The position numbers were made by a program, and so were the translations under genes. Below, one piece after another: positions 16,438 to 24,010 of a DNA stretch of 64,000 nucleotides. Each line of letters begins with the position of its first letter. Position 1 is the stretch's first letter. The DNA comes from Streptomyces sp. NBC_00271. Lineage in GTDB: Bacteria; Actinomycetota; Actinomycetes; Streptomycetales; Streptomycetaceae. The stretch covers positions 6,882,001-6,946,000 of the forward strand of contig NZ_CP108070.1 of NCBI RefSeq assembly GCF_036178845.1. The letters run 5' to 3'. The notes under the pieces are model-generated. The model was not told the origin of the DNA, ran no database searches, and saw only the letters and a program-made list of their open reading frames with translations.

Positions 16438-17328
16438 TCAGCCGGCGATCGCGGTGGGAAAGCCGGTCAGGTACGGCTCACGCGCCTTGACCCGGCCCCG
16501 GGCGGTGCGGGCCGTCGACTCCGACGCACCCAATCCCACCGCCGCCATCGCCTGAGTCATCCGGGCGGTACTCGGCTGGGTGAAGTCGGTCCCATACAGA
16601 GCCCGCACCAACTGATCGACCCGGTTCGGGTAGACCACCGGCGTGCACAGGTCGACGGCCGTCGACGACGCAGCGACGGAAGCCGGATCCACGGCGACGG
16701 GCGTCGACGCTCCCTCGGCTCCCGGCACCAGCGCCGGAAGCTCCGGCAGCGGCTCCGCTCCGCCCGCGGTCTCCACGGGCGGAGGGGGCGTCGGGCGGTC
16801 GACGCTCACCATGACGGGCGTCAACGGTGCTTCGACGCCCGGCGGCGGGGCGCCGACGCCCGTCATCGCGCGGCGGGCGAGGTAGGCGTGCACCTGCCGC
16901 ATCAGCGCGCCGAACGCCAGCAGCGCGGCCACCGGAGGCACCGCGGCCACCACGTAGTTCAGGGCGCTCGCGTCCTGGCCGACCCCGGCCACGTTCAGCC
17001 CGATGGAGGCGCCGTCCCCTGCGGTGACCAGCCCGATTGCCCACCAGTCGACCCGGTGGGCGAGCGAGGCACGAAGGATCAACAGCTCACCGATCACGAT
17101 GAACAGATCCACCGTGGCCGGCCAGGCCCACGAACGGGCCACCGCTTCCGCCATGCCGTGTGCGGCGGCGACTTCCTGCAAGTGCTCGTAGGAGAGCCAG
17201 AACGCCACCGCGGTGAGGACCACCGTCAGCACACTCGCCAGGGTGGTGATCGCACGCTCCACACCGACGGGCGTCAACGCGGGCTCGACGCCCGTCGACC
17301 GTGCCTCGACGCGGGCCGCGGCGCTCAT
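16438..17328 (-). CDS. DUF2637-type membrane protein, SpdB-like
   Basis: A 296-residue protein with four hydrophobic segments in residues ~25-155 (LASVLTVVLTAVAFWLSYEH, WPATVDLFIVIGELLILRAS, a Gly-rich third and VVAAVPPVAALLAFGALMRQ), the DUF2637 pattern. A Pro/Val/Ser-rich linker and a C-terminal helical region (LVRALYGTDFTQPS) that may bind DNA follow. DUF2637 proteins recur in Streptomyces plasmids and AICEs among spread genes. The ATG at 17328 overlaps the upstream stop as ATGA. Membrane location and a spread role are inferred. Confidence 0.78.
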   Translation of the reverse strand: MSAAARVEARSTGVEPALTPVGVERAITTLASVLTVVLTAVAFWLSYEHLQEVAAAHGMAEAVARSWAWPATVDLFIVIGELLILRASLAHRVDWWAIGLVTAGDGASIGLNVAGVGQDASALNYVVAAVPPVAALLAFGALMRQVHAYLARRAMTGVGAPPPGVEAPLTPVMVSVDRPTPPPPVETAGGAEPLPELPALVPGAEGASTPVAVDPASVAASSTAVDLCTPVVYPNRVDQLVRALYGTDFTQPSTARMTQAMAAVGLGASESTARTARGRVKAREPYLTGFPTAIAG

Positions 17329-17657
17329 GCCGCACCCGCTTCCACCGTCGCCGGGACGGCGACGTCGCCGTAGCCGATCAGCTCCAGTTCGGCACCCGCG
17401 TAGGCAGCCGTCGAGCGCAGGACGCACGTCCGGCCGTCACTCTGCACGCGGTAGTTCACGTCCTCGGGAACGATGGCCAGCGCCTCACGCCACGCCTCGA
17501 AGCCGGGCAGGCCGGAGTGAAGCGACAGCTCCAACCGGTCCGGGTAGATGGGCGAGATACTCACGCTCGGTGCCGGCAGATGCCCGAAGTCGACCGCCAG
17601 CAGGCGCAGCGCGCACAGCGGCACGACCAGGTCGTCCAACGTCAGGTTCTCGCTCAC
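17325..17657 (-). CDS. hypothetical protein
   Basis: A 110-residue product starting at GTG 17657 (GTGA overlap with the upstream stop) and ending in an ATGA overlap with the DUF2637 gene. It has alternating hydrophobic strands (YPDRLELSLHSGLPGFEAWR, VNYRVQSDGRTCVLRSTAAY), suggesting a small alpha/beta domain. I do not recognise the family. Tight coupling implies it works with its neighbours. Confidence 0.68.
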   Translation of the reverse strand: MSENLTLDDLVVPLCALRLLAVDFGHLPAPSVSISPIYPDRLELSLHSGLPGFEAWREALAIVPEDVNYRVQSDGRTCVLRSTAAYAGAELELIGYGDVAVPATVEAGAA

Positions 17658-17965
17658 GCCGCCACCGCCGTACCCGCCACGTGGCGCCGCACCGACCGGC
17701 GTGCCGACGTCCGGCGCGGTCGGCGACCGGCGGCCCGCGCGTCCTTCAGCGGGCTCGTACGCAGCAGCGATTCGGCGTACGCCGCGGCCTCCGGGTCCGA
17801 CTCGCGGAGCTCCACGAGCACCTCGCGGGCAACGTCCAGCCGCGCCGTCCGCTCCTTCGCGGACTCCACAGCCGGACCGGTGAACAGCTCCAGGTCGATA
17901 CCGAACGCCAACTCCGCGAACTCCCGTGCGGTAACAGCCTCATGACCAGCAACGATGTACCTCAT
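17654..17965 (-). CDS. hypothetical protein, first gene of the transfer operon
   Basis: A 103-residue product. I chose the ATG at 17965 because GAGGAG lies 8 nt upstream. The N-terminal half is acidic and helical (AREFAELAFGIDLELFTGPA); the C-terminal 25 residues are strongly basic (RRPRRTSARRSVRRHVAG), suggesting contact with nucleic acid. It is the most upstream gene of the minus-strand run extending to the integrase, and thus closest to the control region. Confidence 0.65.
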   Translation of the reverse strand: MRYIVAGHEAVTAREFAELAFGIDLELFTGPAVESAKERTARLDVAREVLVELRESDPEAAAYAESLLRTSPLKDARAAGRRPRRTSARRSVRRHVAGTAVAA

Positions 17966-18002
17966 GGGACGTACTCCTCTCAGACGGGAACGGCCCAAAA
18001 CA

Positions 18003-18032
18003 GCGGCCCCGGTGTTCGAGCACCGGGGCCGC
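18003..18032. terminator. hairpin in the leader of the transfer operon
   Basis: A perfect 12-bp stem (GCGGCCCCGGTG at 18003-18014 with 18021-18032) stands 38 bp upstream of the ATG at 17965. On the minus strand it could be an attenuator for the transfer operon or a boundary element. Confidence 0.5.
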
Positions 18033-18130
18033 ACGCCGTTGTAGAACCAGGGGAATCCGGCTCCCTGCAACCCCGCCCGTACGACCGCGAGGGCCGGACG
18101 GGCGACGGAGGCAACCGGCCGCAGCGCTAG

Positions 18131-18236
18131 CCGCCGCGATGGCAGGTAGAGAGCGGACCGGATTGGCCGTGAGCGCGCGTTCCGCTCACGGGCCGGGATG
18201 CCGTACGGGCGCCCGCCGGCCGGTCCATCGCGGCGG
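18131..18236. repeat. nested inverted repeats, candidate cis-acting site
   Basis: Outer arms CCGCCGCGATGG (18131-18142) and CCATCGCGGCGG (18225-18236) are perfect complements. Inside them, CCGTGAGCG (18167-18175) pairs with CGCTCACGG (18183-18191), and GGACCGG (18155-18161) with CCGGTCC (18220-18226). Such a structure may extrude as a cruciform. Candidate roles are a transfer (clt) or regulatory site. Confidence 0.6.
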
Positions 18237-18632
18237 CGCCCACAGTCTTCGTCGGTGCACTGGATTTCCCATCAGTTGAGGTCAATAAGGGTGAAACAGT
18301 GCAAGGCGGCCACGTGAGCGCTCGAAGCGCTGCGGCCGAGGTCTTCCGGTGACATCGTCCGTTTCGGCTCTCACGCGCAACGTGAGTGAGTACCTACACC
18401 GTCCGTGGCGACACTCGGAAGCTGTGTCGCCCGGTCCTATCCACCGACCGGTCATCGCGGGGAGTCGCCCTCGCTCGGGATTCGGTGTCTCAGTGCCAGT
18501 GCACTCACGAGCCTGCGAAGTTCGGTTCCGCGCTCGTGGACCGCTGTCCAAGTTGTTCGCACCGGGTCTGACAGCCGACGGGCTGTGTCTGCCGCGCCCC
18601 TCCGACCTGACGGCCAGAGGGTGGTGAGGTTC

Positions 18633-18680
18633 TTGCAGGTCAAGCGATTACGACATACACACCTGCAATGCGTGGTGTGT
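18633..18680. promoter_or_regulatory. overlapping dyads with a possible promoter
   Basis: TTGCAGGT (18633-18640) pairs with ACCTGCAA (18661-18668), and ACACACC (18657-18663) with GGTGTGT (18674-18680). A plus-strand promoter-like pair TTGCAG (18633) and TACACA (18656) is separated by 17 bp. Overlap of dyads with a -35/-10 pair is what a repressor operator looks like; the GntR-family protein of this element is an obvious candidate binder. Confidence 0.5.
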
Positions 18681-18922
18681 ATTACCTACCACTCACGTTG
18701 CCAGAAGGATTCCGCGCCGTCAACCCGTGGCTTTCGACTCGGACCCGCTGACCTGCTCCGTGCTGTGGTGGTTCAACTGTCGCCAGACGGCAAGGACTTC
18801 GGGAGCGTGTACTTGGGGGTGCACTTGTGCACTCCTGCGGGCAAACCCTCTACTCACCGGCTCTGACCTGCGTAGAGTGACGGTGAGTCAAGCTGGCACT
18901 ACGGCCGCTCTCTGGGGGTTCA

Positions 18923-20296
18923 ATGGCAGACCGGAACGCCAGACTGGCCGCGCTCATGCAGGAAAGCGACTTCTCGCACAAGTCGCTTGCTCGCGCGGTG
19001 GTCGCTGCTGCCGCTCGGTCAGGTGAAGACATCACCTGTGACCACACATACGTGACCAGGTGGCTCAAGGGCTCCATCCCGCGCGGCAACATGCCGCAGT
19101 TCATCGCCGACGCGATCGGGCGCAAGCTGGGGCGTAGCCTCACGATCGATGACATCGGGATGGGCGACGCGGCGGTGTCCGCAGTACAGCCGGAGTTGGG
19201 GCTTGACTTCGCGGACAAGCCGGAGAGCTCGGCCAAGGCCGTTGCTGACCTCTGGCGTGCCGACCTGGCCGATGCTGAGACGCTGGTTCGGGCACTGCCC
19301 GATTCCGCAGCTTGGAACACCGCGTCTCTGCGCTGGATCGTGGCCCCGCCGGACGGAGAACTGACACGGGCGGGCAACCAGGCGGTCGGCGCCGTGGACG
19401 TGGACATGGTGCGCTCGACAGCCGACGCGTTCAGCATGCTTGACGGGAAGTTCGGCGGCGGCCACGCCCGGCGCGCCCTGATTCAGTACCTGCACACGGA
19501 TGTCCGGCCGATGCTGGAAGGGACATACTCCGATTCCGTGGGCAAGCAACTCCACTCCGCTGTTGCCGAAGCACTCTTGCTCGCCGGATTCATGTCGTAC
19601 GACAGCGGGTTGCACGGCATCGCACAGCGGTACTTCACCCAGGCCCTGCGCATGACGCAGGCGGCCGGTGATCGGCTTCTCGGCAGCAGCATTCTCTCTG
19701 CGATGAGTCATCAGGCGACGTTCCTGGGGCGGTACCAGGATGCTGCGACTCTCGCCCGTGCTGCGATCGCGGGCCCGGCCGGCAGCCTGGGGCCGACGAT
19801 GGCGGCGCATCACCTGGCGATGGAGGCGCGGGCCCTCGCCCGTCTCGGGGATGAGCGAGGCTGTGACCTCGCCCTTGTGGAGGCGGAACGCAAGCTCAGC
19901 CAGAAGACGGCCGACAGCGACCCGCCATACATCGCCTACTTCGACGAGGTCGAGCTTGCAGCCGAGATAGGCCACTGCTTCCGCGACCTGGGGCGCTCTG
20001 TCGAAGCCACGGAGCGCGGAGCGGGCTCCATCTTCGGCGACGGCCTAAACAACCGAAGTGACTTCTTCGCGACGATGGTGCAGGCCGAGTCATACATCAT
20101 CCACGGCGAGATTGGCCGTGGTTTTGAGTTCGCACTGAGTGCGCTGGAACTCGGCGAAGGGTTGAAGTCTGCACGCTGCGTTCAGTACGTGCGTGAGTTC
20201 CAAGAGCGCGTCACCGACGGGATGAGGCGGGCCACGGAGTTCCGCCAATTCGAGGAACAGGCCTATGGCTTCCGCCTCTGGCAACAGATCGCCTGA
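18923..20296 (+). CDS. HTH/TPR-type transcriptional regulator of the element
   Basis: A 457-residue protein. The N-terminal ~75 residues look like an XRE-type DNA-binding region (KSLARAVVAAAARSGEDITC followed by YVTRWLKGSIPRGNMPQFIA). The rest is all-helical with TPR-like units (HGIAQRYFTQALRMTQAAGD, GRYQDAATLARAAIAGPAGS). Large helical regulators of this kind are common in Streptomyces and are often found in AICEs as Pra-like activators or quorum/peptide-responsive regulators. It faces away from the transfer operon across the 0.9-kb control region. A GGGGG run is the only RBS-like element before the ATG. Confidence 0.78.
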   Translation: MADRNARLAALMQESDFSHKSLARAVVAAAARSGEDITCDHTYVTRWLKGSIPRGNMPQFIADAIGRKLGRSLTIDDIGMGDAAVSAVQPELGLDFADKPESSAKAVADLWRADLADAETLVRALPDSAAWNTASLRWIVAPPDGELTRAGNQAVGAVDVDMVRSTADAFSMLDGKFGGGHARRALIQYLHTDVRPMLEGTYSDSVGKQLHSAVAEALLLAGFMSYDSGLHGIAQRYFTQALRMTQAAGDRLLGSSILSAMSHQATFLGRYQDAATLARAAIAGPAGSLGPTMAAHHLAMEARALARLGDERGCDLALVEAERKLSQKTADSDPPYIAYFDEVELAAEIGHCFRDLGRSVEATERGAGSIFGDGLNNRSDFFATMVQAESYIIHGEIGRGFEFALSALELGEGLKSARCVQYVREFQERVTDGMRRATEFRQFEEQAYGFRLWQQIA

Positions 20297-20301
20297 TGGC
20301 T

Positions 20302-21204
20302 CTAGAAAGGCGCCCAGTCTCGGCGAGATCCACCAGAGCGCAGGCTTTCCACCCGCTTCTCAACTTCCTCGGCCGCACGCGAATTGGTGCCAGCGTTCTG
20401 CGAGAGCCACGTGACCATCAGTAGTTCGCGGACGCTCCGGAGAACGGAGTACCCAGACCATTCCCGCACGTCGAACCCGTACCCGGCGACGAAGTCAGCG
20501 TACTCGGCCTCCGTGTGCCAACCGAAGCTGTCGTAGTACATGGCCGTCTGCATGAGGTCCCACTCGCGAGGCCCGGTGACGAACCCGTCCAGGTCGATGA
20601 CCTTGGGACGGCCAGCCGCGTCATGGAGGACGTTGCCGACGTTGAAGTCCCCGTGCAGATGGCCGGCCGGAAGTGCGAACTGAAGATGGTCGTACTCGGC
20701 CGCCAAATCATCAGCCATGGAACGGAGAAATGCGCGGGTAGCGTCTGGGATCGCAGCGCGCTCCAAACGCTGTGTGACCCTTTCGAAGGGTCGAAGGAGC
20801 GGTAGCGAAAAAGGCGGCGGTTCCAATTCGTGAAGCCGCCGCAGCAGAACACCCATCTCGCCCGTACTCGCGTACTTTTCCCCGTCAGCGAGCCCTTCCC
20901 AGAACGTCACGGGGTGGCCCTCGATGACGACCGGCTGTTCGGCCGCCGTCACGAGTCTCGCCGCTGGATACCCCTCGGCCGCAAGCCATTCCGCCACGGC
21001 TACTTCCCCCCGCACGGAGGTGAGCCGATCGGGACTCCGGCCAACCCGGGAGACGATACGGCCGCCATCCACGCGGAACACCGCGTGGTCCCCGAATCGC
21101 AACATCTCGATTCCGTCCGGGTCCACGGCGGCCACCTCACACGCCTTGCGCAGGATGGTCGCTGCCGCGTCCGCGTCGAACTCGGTGCGCTCGGTCGTTG
21201 TCAT
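20302..21204 (-). CDS. aminoglycoside phosphotransferase (APH)-family kinase
   Basis: A 300-residue protein with the APH/choline-kinase fold. HLHGDFNVGNVL carries the catalytic Asp and metal-binding Asn, and VIDLDGFVTGPREWDL carries the DxD-type metal site. The N-lobe has AVFRVDGGRIVSRVGRSPDR. Substrate is unknown: this superfamily phosphorylates antibiotics, sugars, choline or proteins, and resistance cannot be claimed. ATG 21204 overlaps the stop of the GntR gene (ATGA), making the two a transcription unit. It is convergent with the TPR regulator, whose stop is 5 bp away. Confidence 0.82.
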   Translation of the reverse strand: MTTTERTEFDADAAATILRKACEVAAVDPDGIEMLRFGDHAVFRVDGGRIVSRVGRSPDRLTSVRGEVAVAEWLAAEGYPAARLVTAAEQPVVIEGHPVTFWEGLADGEKYASTGEMGVLLRRLHELEPPPFSLPLLRPFERVTQRLERAAIPDATRAFLRSMADDLAAEYDHLQFALPAGHLHGDFNVGNVLHDAAGRPKVIDLDGFVTGPREWDLMQTAMYYDSFGWHTEAEYADFVAGYGFDVREWSGYSVLRSVRELLMVTWLSQNAGTNSRAAEEVEKRVESLRSGGSRRDWAPF

Positions 21205-21653
21205 GCCGTCTGAGTCCCCCGTCCGACCGGCAGCGCGCGGACTTCCCGCCCTCGCGCGGCCCCCTTGCCGATGAGCCCTTGCCCCTCCATCTGCGCGATG
21301 GCGGAACGGACGGCAGTCCGCGACGCTCCGAACCGCTCGCACAGGTCTTTCTCGGTGGGGAAGCGGTCGCCAACCTTGACCCCGTCGGCCCGCAACAGGT
21401 CGGTCACCTTCTCGACCAGCGGCCGACGGTCACCGGTCCCCACCACGAACCACCCGGCACCCTGTACCGACTCGATCACGCCGTCAGCCTTGAGCGTGGC
21501 GAGCGCCCGTTCGATGGTGCTCCGGCTCACGCTGTACTGGCTCACGAGAGCCGCCTGAGACGGCAGCGCCTCAGTGATCTTCCCCTTCCCGATCTTCTCG
21601 CGGAGAGATTCCGAGACCTCAAGGTACGTACCTCGCGGACTGCCCTGCGGCAC
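21201..21653 (-). CDS. GntR-family regulator with two winged-helix domains
   Basis: A 150-residue protein from GTG 21653 (GGGGAGG upstream). Two GntR-type winged helices follow one another: LPSQAALVSQYSVSRSTIER at ~30-49 and FPTEKDLCERFGASRTAVRS at ~98-117, each followed by a wing. No effector domain is present. GntR repressors control transfer and replication in AICEs (KorSA/TraR type), so this is a good candidate for the element's repressor. A tandem double-HTH arrangement is unusual for GntR proteins. It is coupled to the APH-like kinase by a 4-nt overlap. Confidence 0.82.
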   Translation of the reverse strand: MPQGSPRGTYLEVSESLREKIGKGKITEALPSQAALVSQYSVSRSTIERALATLKADGVIESVQGAGWFVVGTGDRRPLVEKVTDLLRADGVKVGDRFPTEKDLCERFGASRTAVRSAIAQMEGQGLIGKGAARGREVRALPVGRGTQTA

Positions 21654-21760
21654 GTGGCCTCCCCTTCCTAGACCTCGCCGGCGTCCCAGTGGGCGCCTCA
21701 CAGATTCAAGTTTTCCACGTCCCGCGCAACTGACCGATGGTCCTGTCTCCCCTGTTCTGT

Positions 21761-22033
21761 TCAGCACCGCTCGTTGTCCGGGTTTTTGCCCACAGCGGGT
21801 GCTTCCGGGCTTCCCAGGATCGCATCGGCGATCTTCCGGGCGACGTCCTTGACCATCGCGTCGGGGACGCGGAGGTACCTCGCCCGCATGCGTGCGGAGG
21901 CGCCTGGTCCCCATCCCATGATCTGGTCGATGACCCGGTCCGGGACCCCGAGCAGCATGAGCCCGGTGGCGGCCGTGTGCCGGGCGTCGTGAAGCCGGCC
22001 GTCCCGAACTCGCGCGTCCCGGTCATTGATGAC
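21761..22033 (-). pseudogene. C-terminal remnant of a second tyrosine recombinase
   Basis: In the minus frame ending at TGA 21761 the translation contains RLHDARHTAATGLMLLGVPD, the HxxRH box of tyrosine integrases. It continues with IDQIMGW in place of the LGH/W element and SARMRARYLRVPDAMV with the nucleophile Tyr. Only about 90 residues remain; the arm-binding and catalytic Arg I regions are missing, since the sequence changes at about 22034, just before the promoter of the next gene. This is a decayed integrase from another element, unrelated in sequence to the intact one at 1091-2455. Confidence 0.8.
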
Positions 22034-22055
22034 GTGCGTAGAGCAGTTATAAAAT
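22026..22055 (+). promoter_or_regulatory. promoter for a probably leaderless transcript
   Basis: TTGATG (22026-22031) and TAAAAT (22050-22055) are 18 bp apart, and the ATG at 22063 begins 8 nt after the -10 ends. Transcription would start at or next to the ATG, and no Shine-Dalgarno is present. The promoter sits at the edge of the integrase remnant. Confidence 0.6.
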
Positions 22056-22062
22056 AACCGCC

Positions 22063-22704
22063 ATGCTCACACCTGAGGACGCGTCTCTCATCACCACGGC
22101 CACCGAGGGCCTTGCCACCCCCCTCTACGAAGCTCTCGATCATGGCTACACCGCTGCCCACGGTCACTACGACGACTCCGGCATGACCGGTGAGGGCTAC
22201 GCCAAGGGCCGCACCGACCTGGCCCGGGACCATGCGCGCCGCTTCATCGAGCGTCGCCACGGGGAGCACCTTGACCTCGGCGGCTGGGAACCGATCAAGA
22301 ACTCCAGCGGGCGCTTGCACCTGCGCAACGGGATGATGACCCTGCGGCTCCTGCATGCCACTCCGTACGACATGATTCCGGCACCGGGCCGCAACAGGGC
22401 GCGGATCAGCTACTACTACAATCGAACTGTCGATCTATTTGGGGTCGAGGCCAGCAACCTCCTCGCCGTATGGCTCTCCCCTCCTGAGGAGGGCGGAGAG
22501 ATCTCCGTACGCATCGTTCGTCCGATCGGTGAGTGGAAGCCGGGTCGGCCCCCGAAGTTCGACCTCGATTTTGAGCTCCCCAGGAACACTGAGTCGTTCA
22601 CAGACTGGGAGTTCGTCCCCGACGACAAGGGCTTGGCACTGCCCTTCGAGTTCGAAGAAGACCAGCGCGAAGAGGGTGAAGGAAGTGGCACGGGATCCAG
22701 CTGA
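22063..22704 (+). CDS. hypothetical protein paired with an XRE-ImmA protein
   Basis: A 213-residue acidic protein that I do not recognise. The N-terminal third is helical (EDASLITTATEGLATPLYEA), with a mid region of alternating strands (RLHLRNGMMTLRLLHATPYD, ARISYYYNRTVDLFGVEASN) and a Glu-rich tail. It probably comes from a leaderless mRNA. Its 3' end overlaps the XRE-ImmA start by about 20 nt, so the two are translated together. Pairs of this kind are seen in toxin-antitoxin, phage immunity and mobile-element induction systems; which applies here is unknown. Confidence 0.75.
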   Translation: MLTPEDASLITTATEGLATPLYEALDHGYTAAHGHYDDSGMTGEGYAKGRTDLARDHARRFIERRHGEHLDLGGWEPIKNSSGRLHLRNGMMTLRLLHATPYDMIPAPGRNRARISYYYNRTVDLFGVEASNLLAVWLSPPEEGGEISVRIVRPIGEWKPGRPPKFDLDFELPRNTESFTDWEFVPDDKGLALPFEFEEDQREEGEGSGTGSS

Positions 22705-23836
22705 GCGCATTCGAACTCTGAGGCTCCTCATGGGGCTGACTCAGGGGGAGCTCGCGCAGGCTGCTGGCGTGTCACAGCCACTCATCTCGCAGATCCAGAA
22801 GGGCATCAAGCTCGTCACCGATGACGTACTTGTGCGCATCGCTGAGGCGACCGGCACGCCCATGTCCTTCTTCGACGTTGACCCTGCTGACCTCCCTGCC
22901 GACACGCTGATGTTTCGCAAGAAGGCCAGCGCGTCGGCCAAGGAGGTCGCTCGAGTAGAGGCGACGGTCAGGGAGGCGTACCGAGTTTCAGTACGCCTCA
23001 TGGCCGACACCAAGGTGCGACGGACCTCTCTGCCTCGGGCAGAGGGGGACATCACCGCCGACGACATTGAGGACTTGGCCGCGCAGACGCGCGCGGCGCT
23101 GGGCATCGGCTCTGATGGGGTGATCGGGCACGTCATCCGCGCCTGCGAGCGCGCAGGCCTCCCTGTCGTTCCTCTCATGTTGGTCGACTCCCAGGGGCAG
23201 GGAGAAGACATCGTGGTGGGTCACTCCGGCGCCTCCTGCTGGCGAGGGACGGCCGAGCCGTCCATGATCAGCTATTTCTCTGCCGGGAGCGGAGACCGGC
23301 AGCGGTTCACAACGGCGCACGAACTGGGGCACCTGGTACTCCATCCCGCGCGCCGCAACGGGCTGGACGGCAAGCGCGCAGAGAGCGAGGCCCACCGGTT
23401 CGCCGGCGCCTTCCTGCTGCCGCGGGAGCGTGCGGAAGAAGCGTTCACGGGGCCCCTAATGCTGAGGGAGTTCGCCGCACTCAAAAAGCGGTGGGGTATC
23501 TCAATCCAGGCCCTCATCAACCGTGCCTACGATCTCGGGCACATCGACCAGGCCCGCCGAGAAAGTCTCTACAAGCAGCTCGGCGCCCGAGGGTGGAGGA
23601 CGAACGAGCCTGTTGTGGTCCACGCGGAGCAGCCGACCCTGATGAGGGCAATGCTCGGTCGCAAGTACGGCGAGCCGCCGTCCCTGCTCCAGGCTTCCGA
23701 GGAACTAGGACTCCACCCCGTGCTCATGCGCTCCCTGGCGCCAGACGTCGCGATCGACCCAGCGCCTCGTGCAGTCGCCAATGTCATCAACCTCGGTGAC
23801 CGCCGCCGTCAGAGCTCCCGCCTCCAGGCTCTCTAG
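22685..23836 (+). CDS. XRE-family regulator fused to ImmA/IrrE metallopeptidase
   Basis: A 383-residue protein. An N-terminal XRE helix-turn-helix (LMGLTQGELAQAAGVSQPLI, residues ~15-34) is followed by a linker and an ImmA/IrrE-type zinc peptidase with HELGHLVLH (212-220) and the downstream ESEAHRFAGAFLLP Glu site. ImmA of ICEBs1 cleaves the element's repressor to trigger excision; other members work with toxins or stress regulators. Here it could control the element or its cargo. GTG 22685 follows GAGGG; an in-frame GTG at 22676 is also possible. It overlaps the 213-residue partner gene. Confidence 0.88.
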   Translation: MARDPAERIRTLRLLMGLTQGELAQAAGVSQPLISQIQKGIKLVTDDVLVRIAEATGTPMSFFDVDPADLPADTLMFRKKASASAKEVARVEATVREAYRVSVRLMADTKVRRTSLPRAEGDITADDIEDLAAQTRAALGIGSDGVIGHVIRACERAGLPVVPLMLVDSQGQGEDIVVGHSGASCWRGTAEPSMISYFSAGSGDRQRFTTAHELGHLVLHPARRNGLDGKRAESEAHRFAGAFLLPRERAEEAFTGPLMLREFAALKKRWGISIQALINRAYDLGHIDQARRESLYKQLGARGWRTNEPVVVHAEQPTLMRAMLGRKYGEPPSLLQASEELGLHPVLMRSLAPDVAIDPAPRAVANVINLGDRRRQSSRLQAL

Positions 23837-23906
23837 TCACTGGTCGGCTCCTGATCCACGTGGTGATTGGCAGCGCTGGCGACGCAGGCCACTGACGCCG
23901 AGTACT

Positions 23907-23940
23907 AGTGAAGGGCGCCGGTCTACCGGCGCCCTTCACT
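23907..23940. terminator. strong intrinsic terminator
   Basis: A perfect 15-16-bp stem (AGTGAAGGGCGCCGGT at 23907-23922 with 23925-23940) is followed by a T/C-rich stretch. It lies 70 bp after the XRE-ImmA stop and also faces the convergent Mrr-STAND gene. Confidence 0.8.
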
Positions 23941-24010
23941 GTTCTCTCGCTCGATGCGGCACGAGGTGCTGGATATGGACCAAAAAGGTACCCAGACGCT
24001 AGCGATGGGT

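Larger units (their letters stand above)
18033..18922. other. 890-bp non-coding control region between divergent element operons
   Basis: I see no convincing gene here; the short open frames lack RBS and coding character. The stretch separates the minus-strand transfer operon from the plus-strand regulator. It contains a nested dyad at 18131-18236, overlapping dyads at 18633-18680, a GTGCAC-TT-GTGCAC palindrome at 18819-18832 and an ACTCACCG/CGGTGAGT inverted repeat at 18852-18888. It is the natural place for transfer-operon promoters, GntR/TPR regulator operators and possibly the cis-acting transfer site. Confidence 0.7.

Noticed and set aside
18282..18866. Small genes in the element control region (frames of 60-150 codons)
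   Set aside because: No RBS, no recognisable domain, and the sequence is occupied by dyads and promoter-like motifs.
20302..21204. Antibiotic resistance gene
   Set aside because: The APH fold is clear, but nothing in the sequence points to an antibiotic substrate, so only the superfamily is called.
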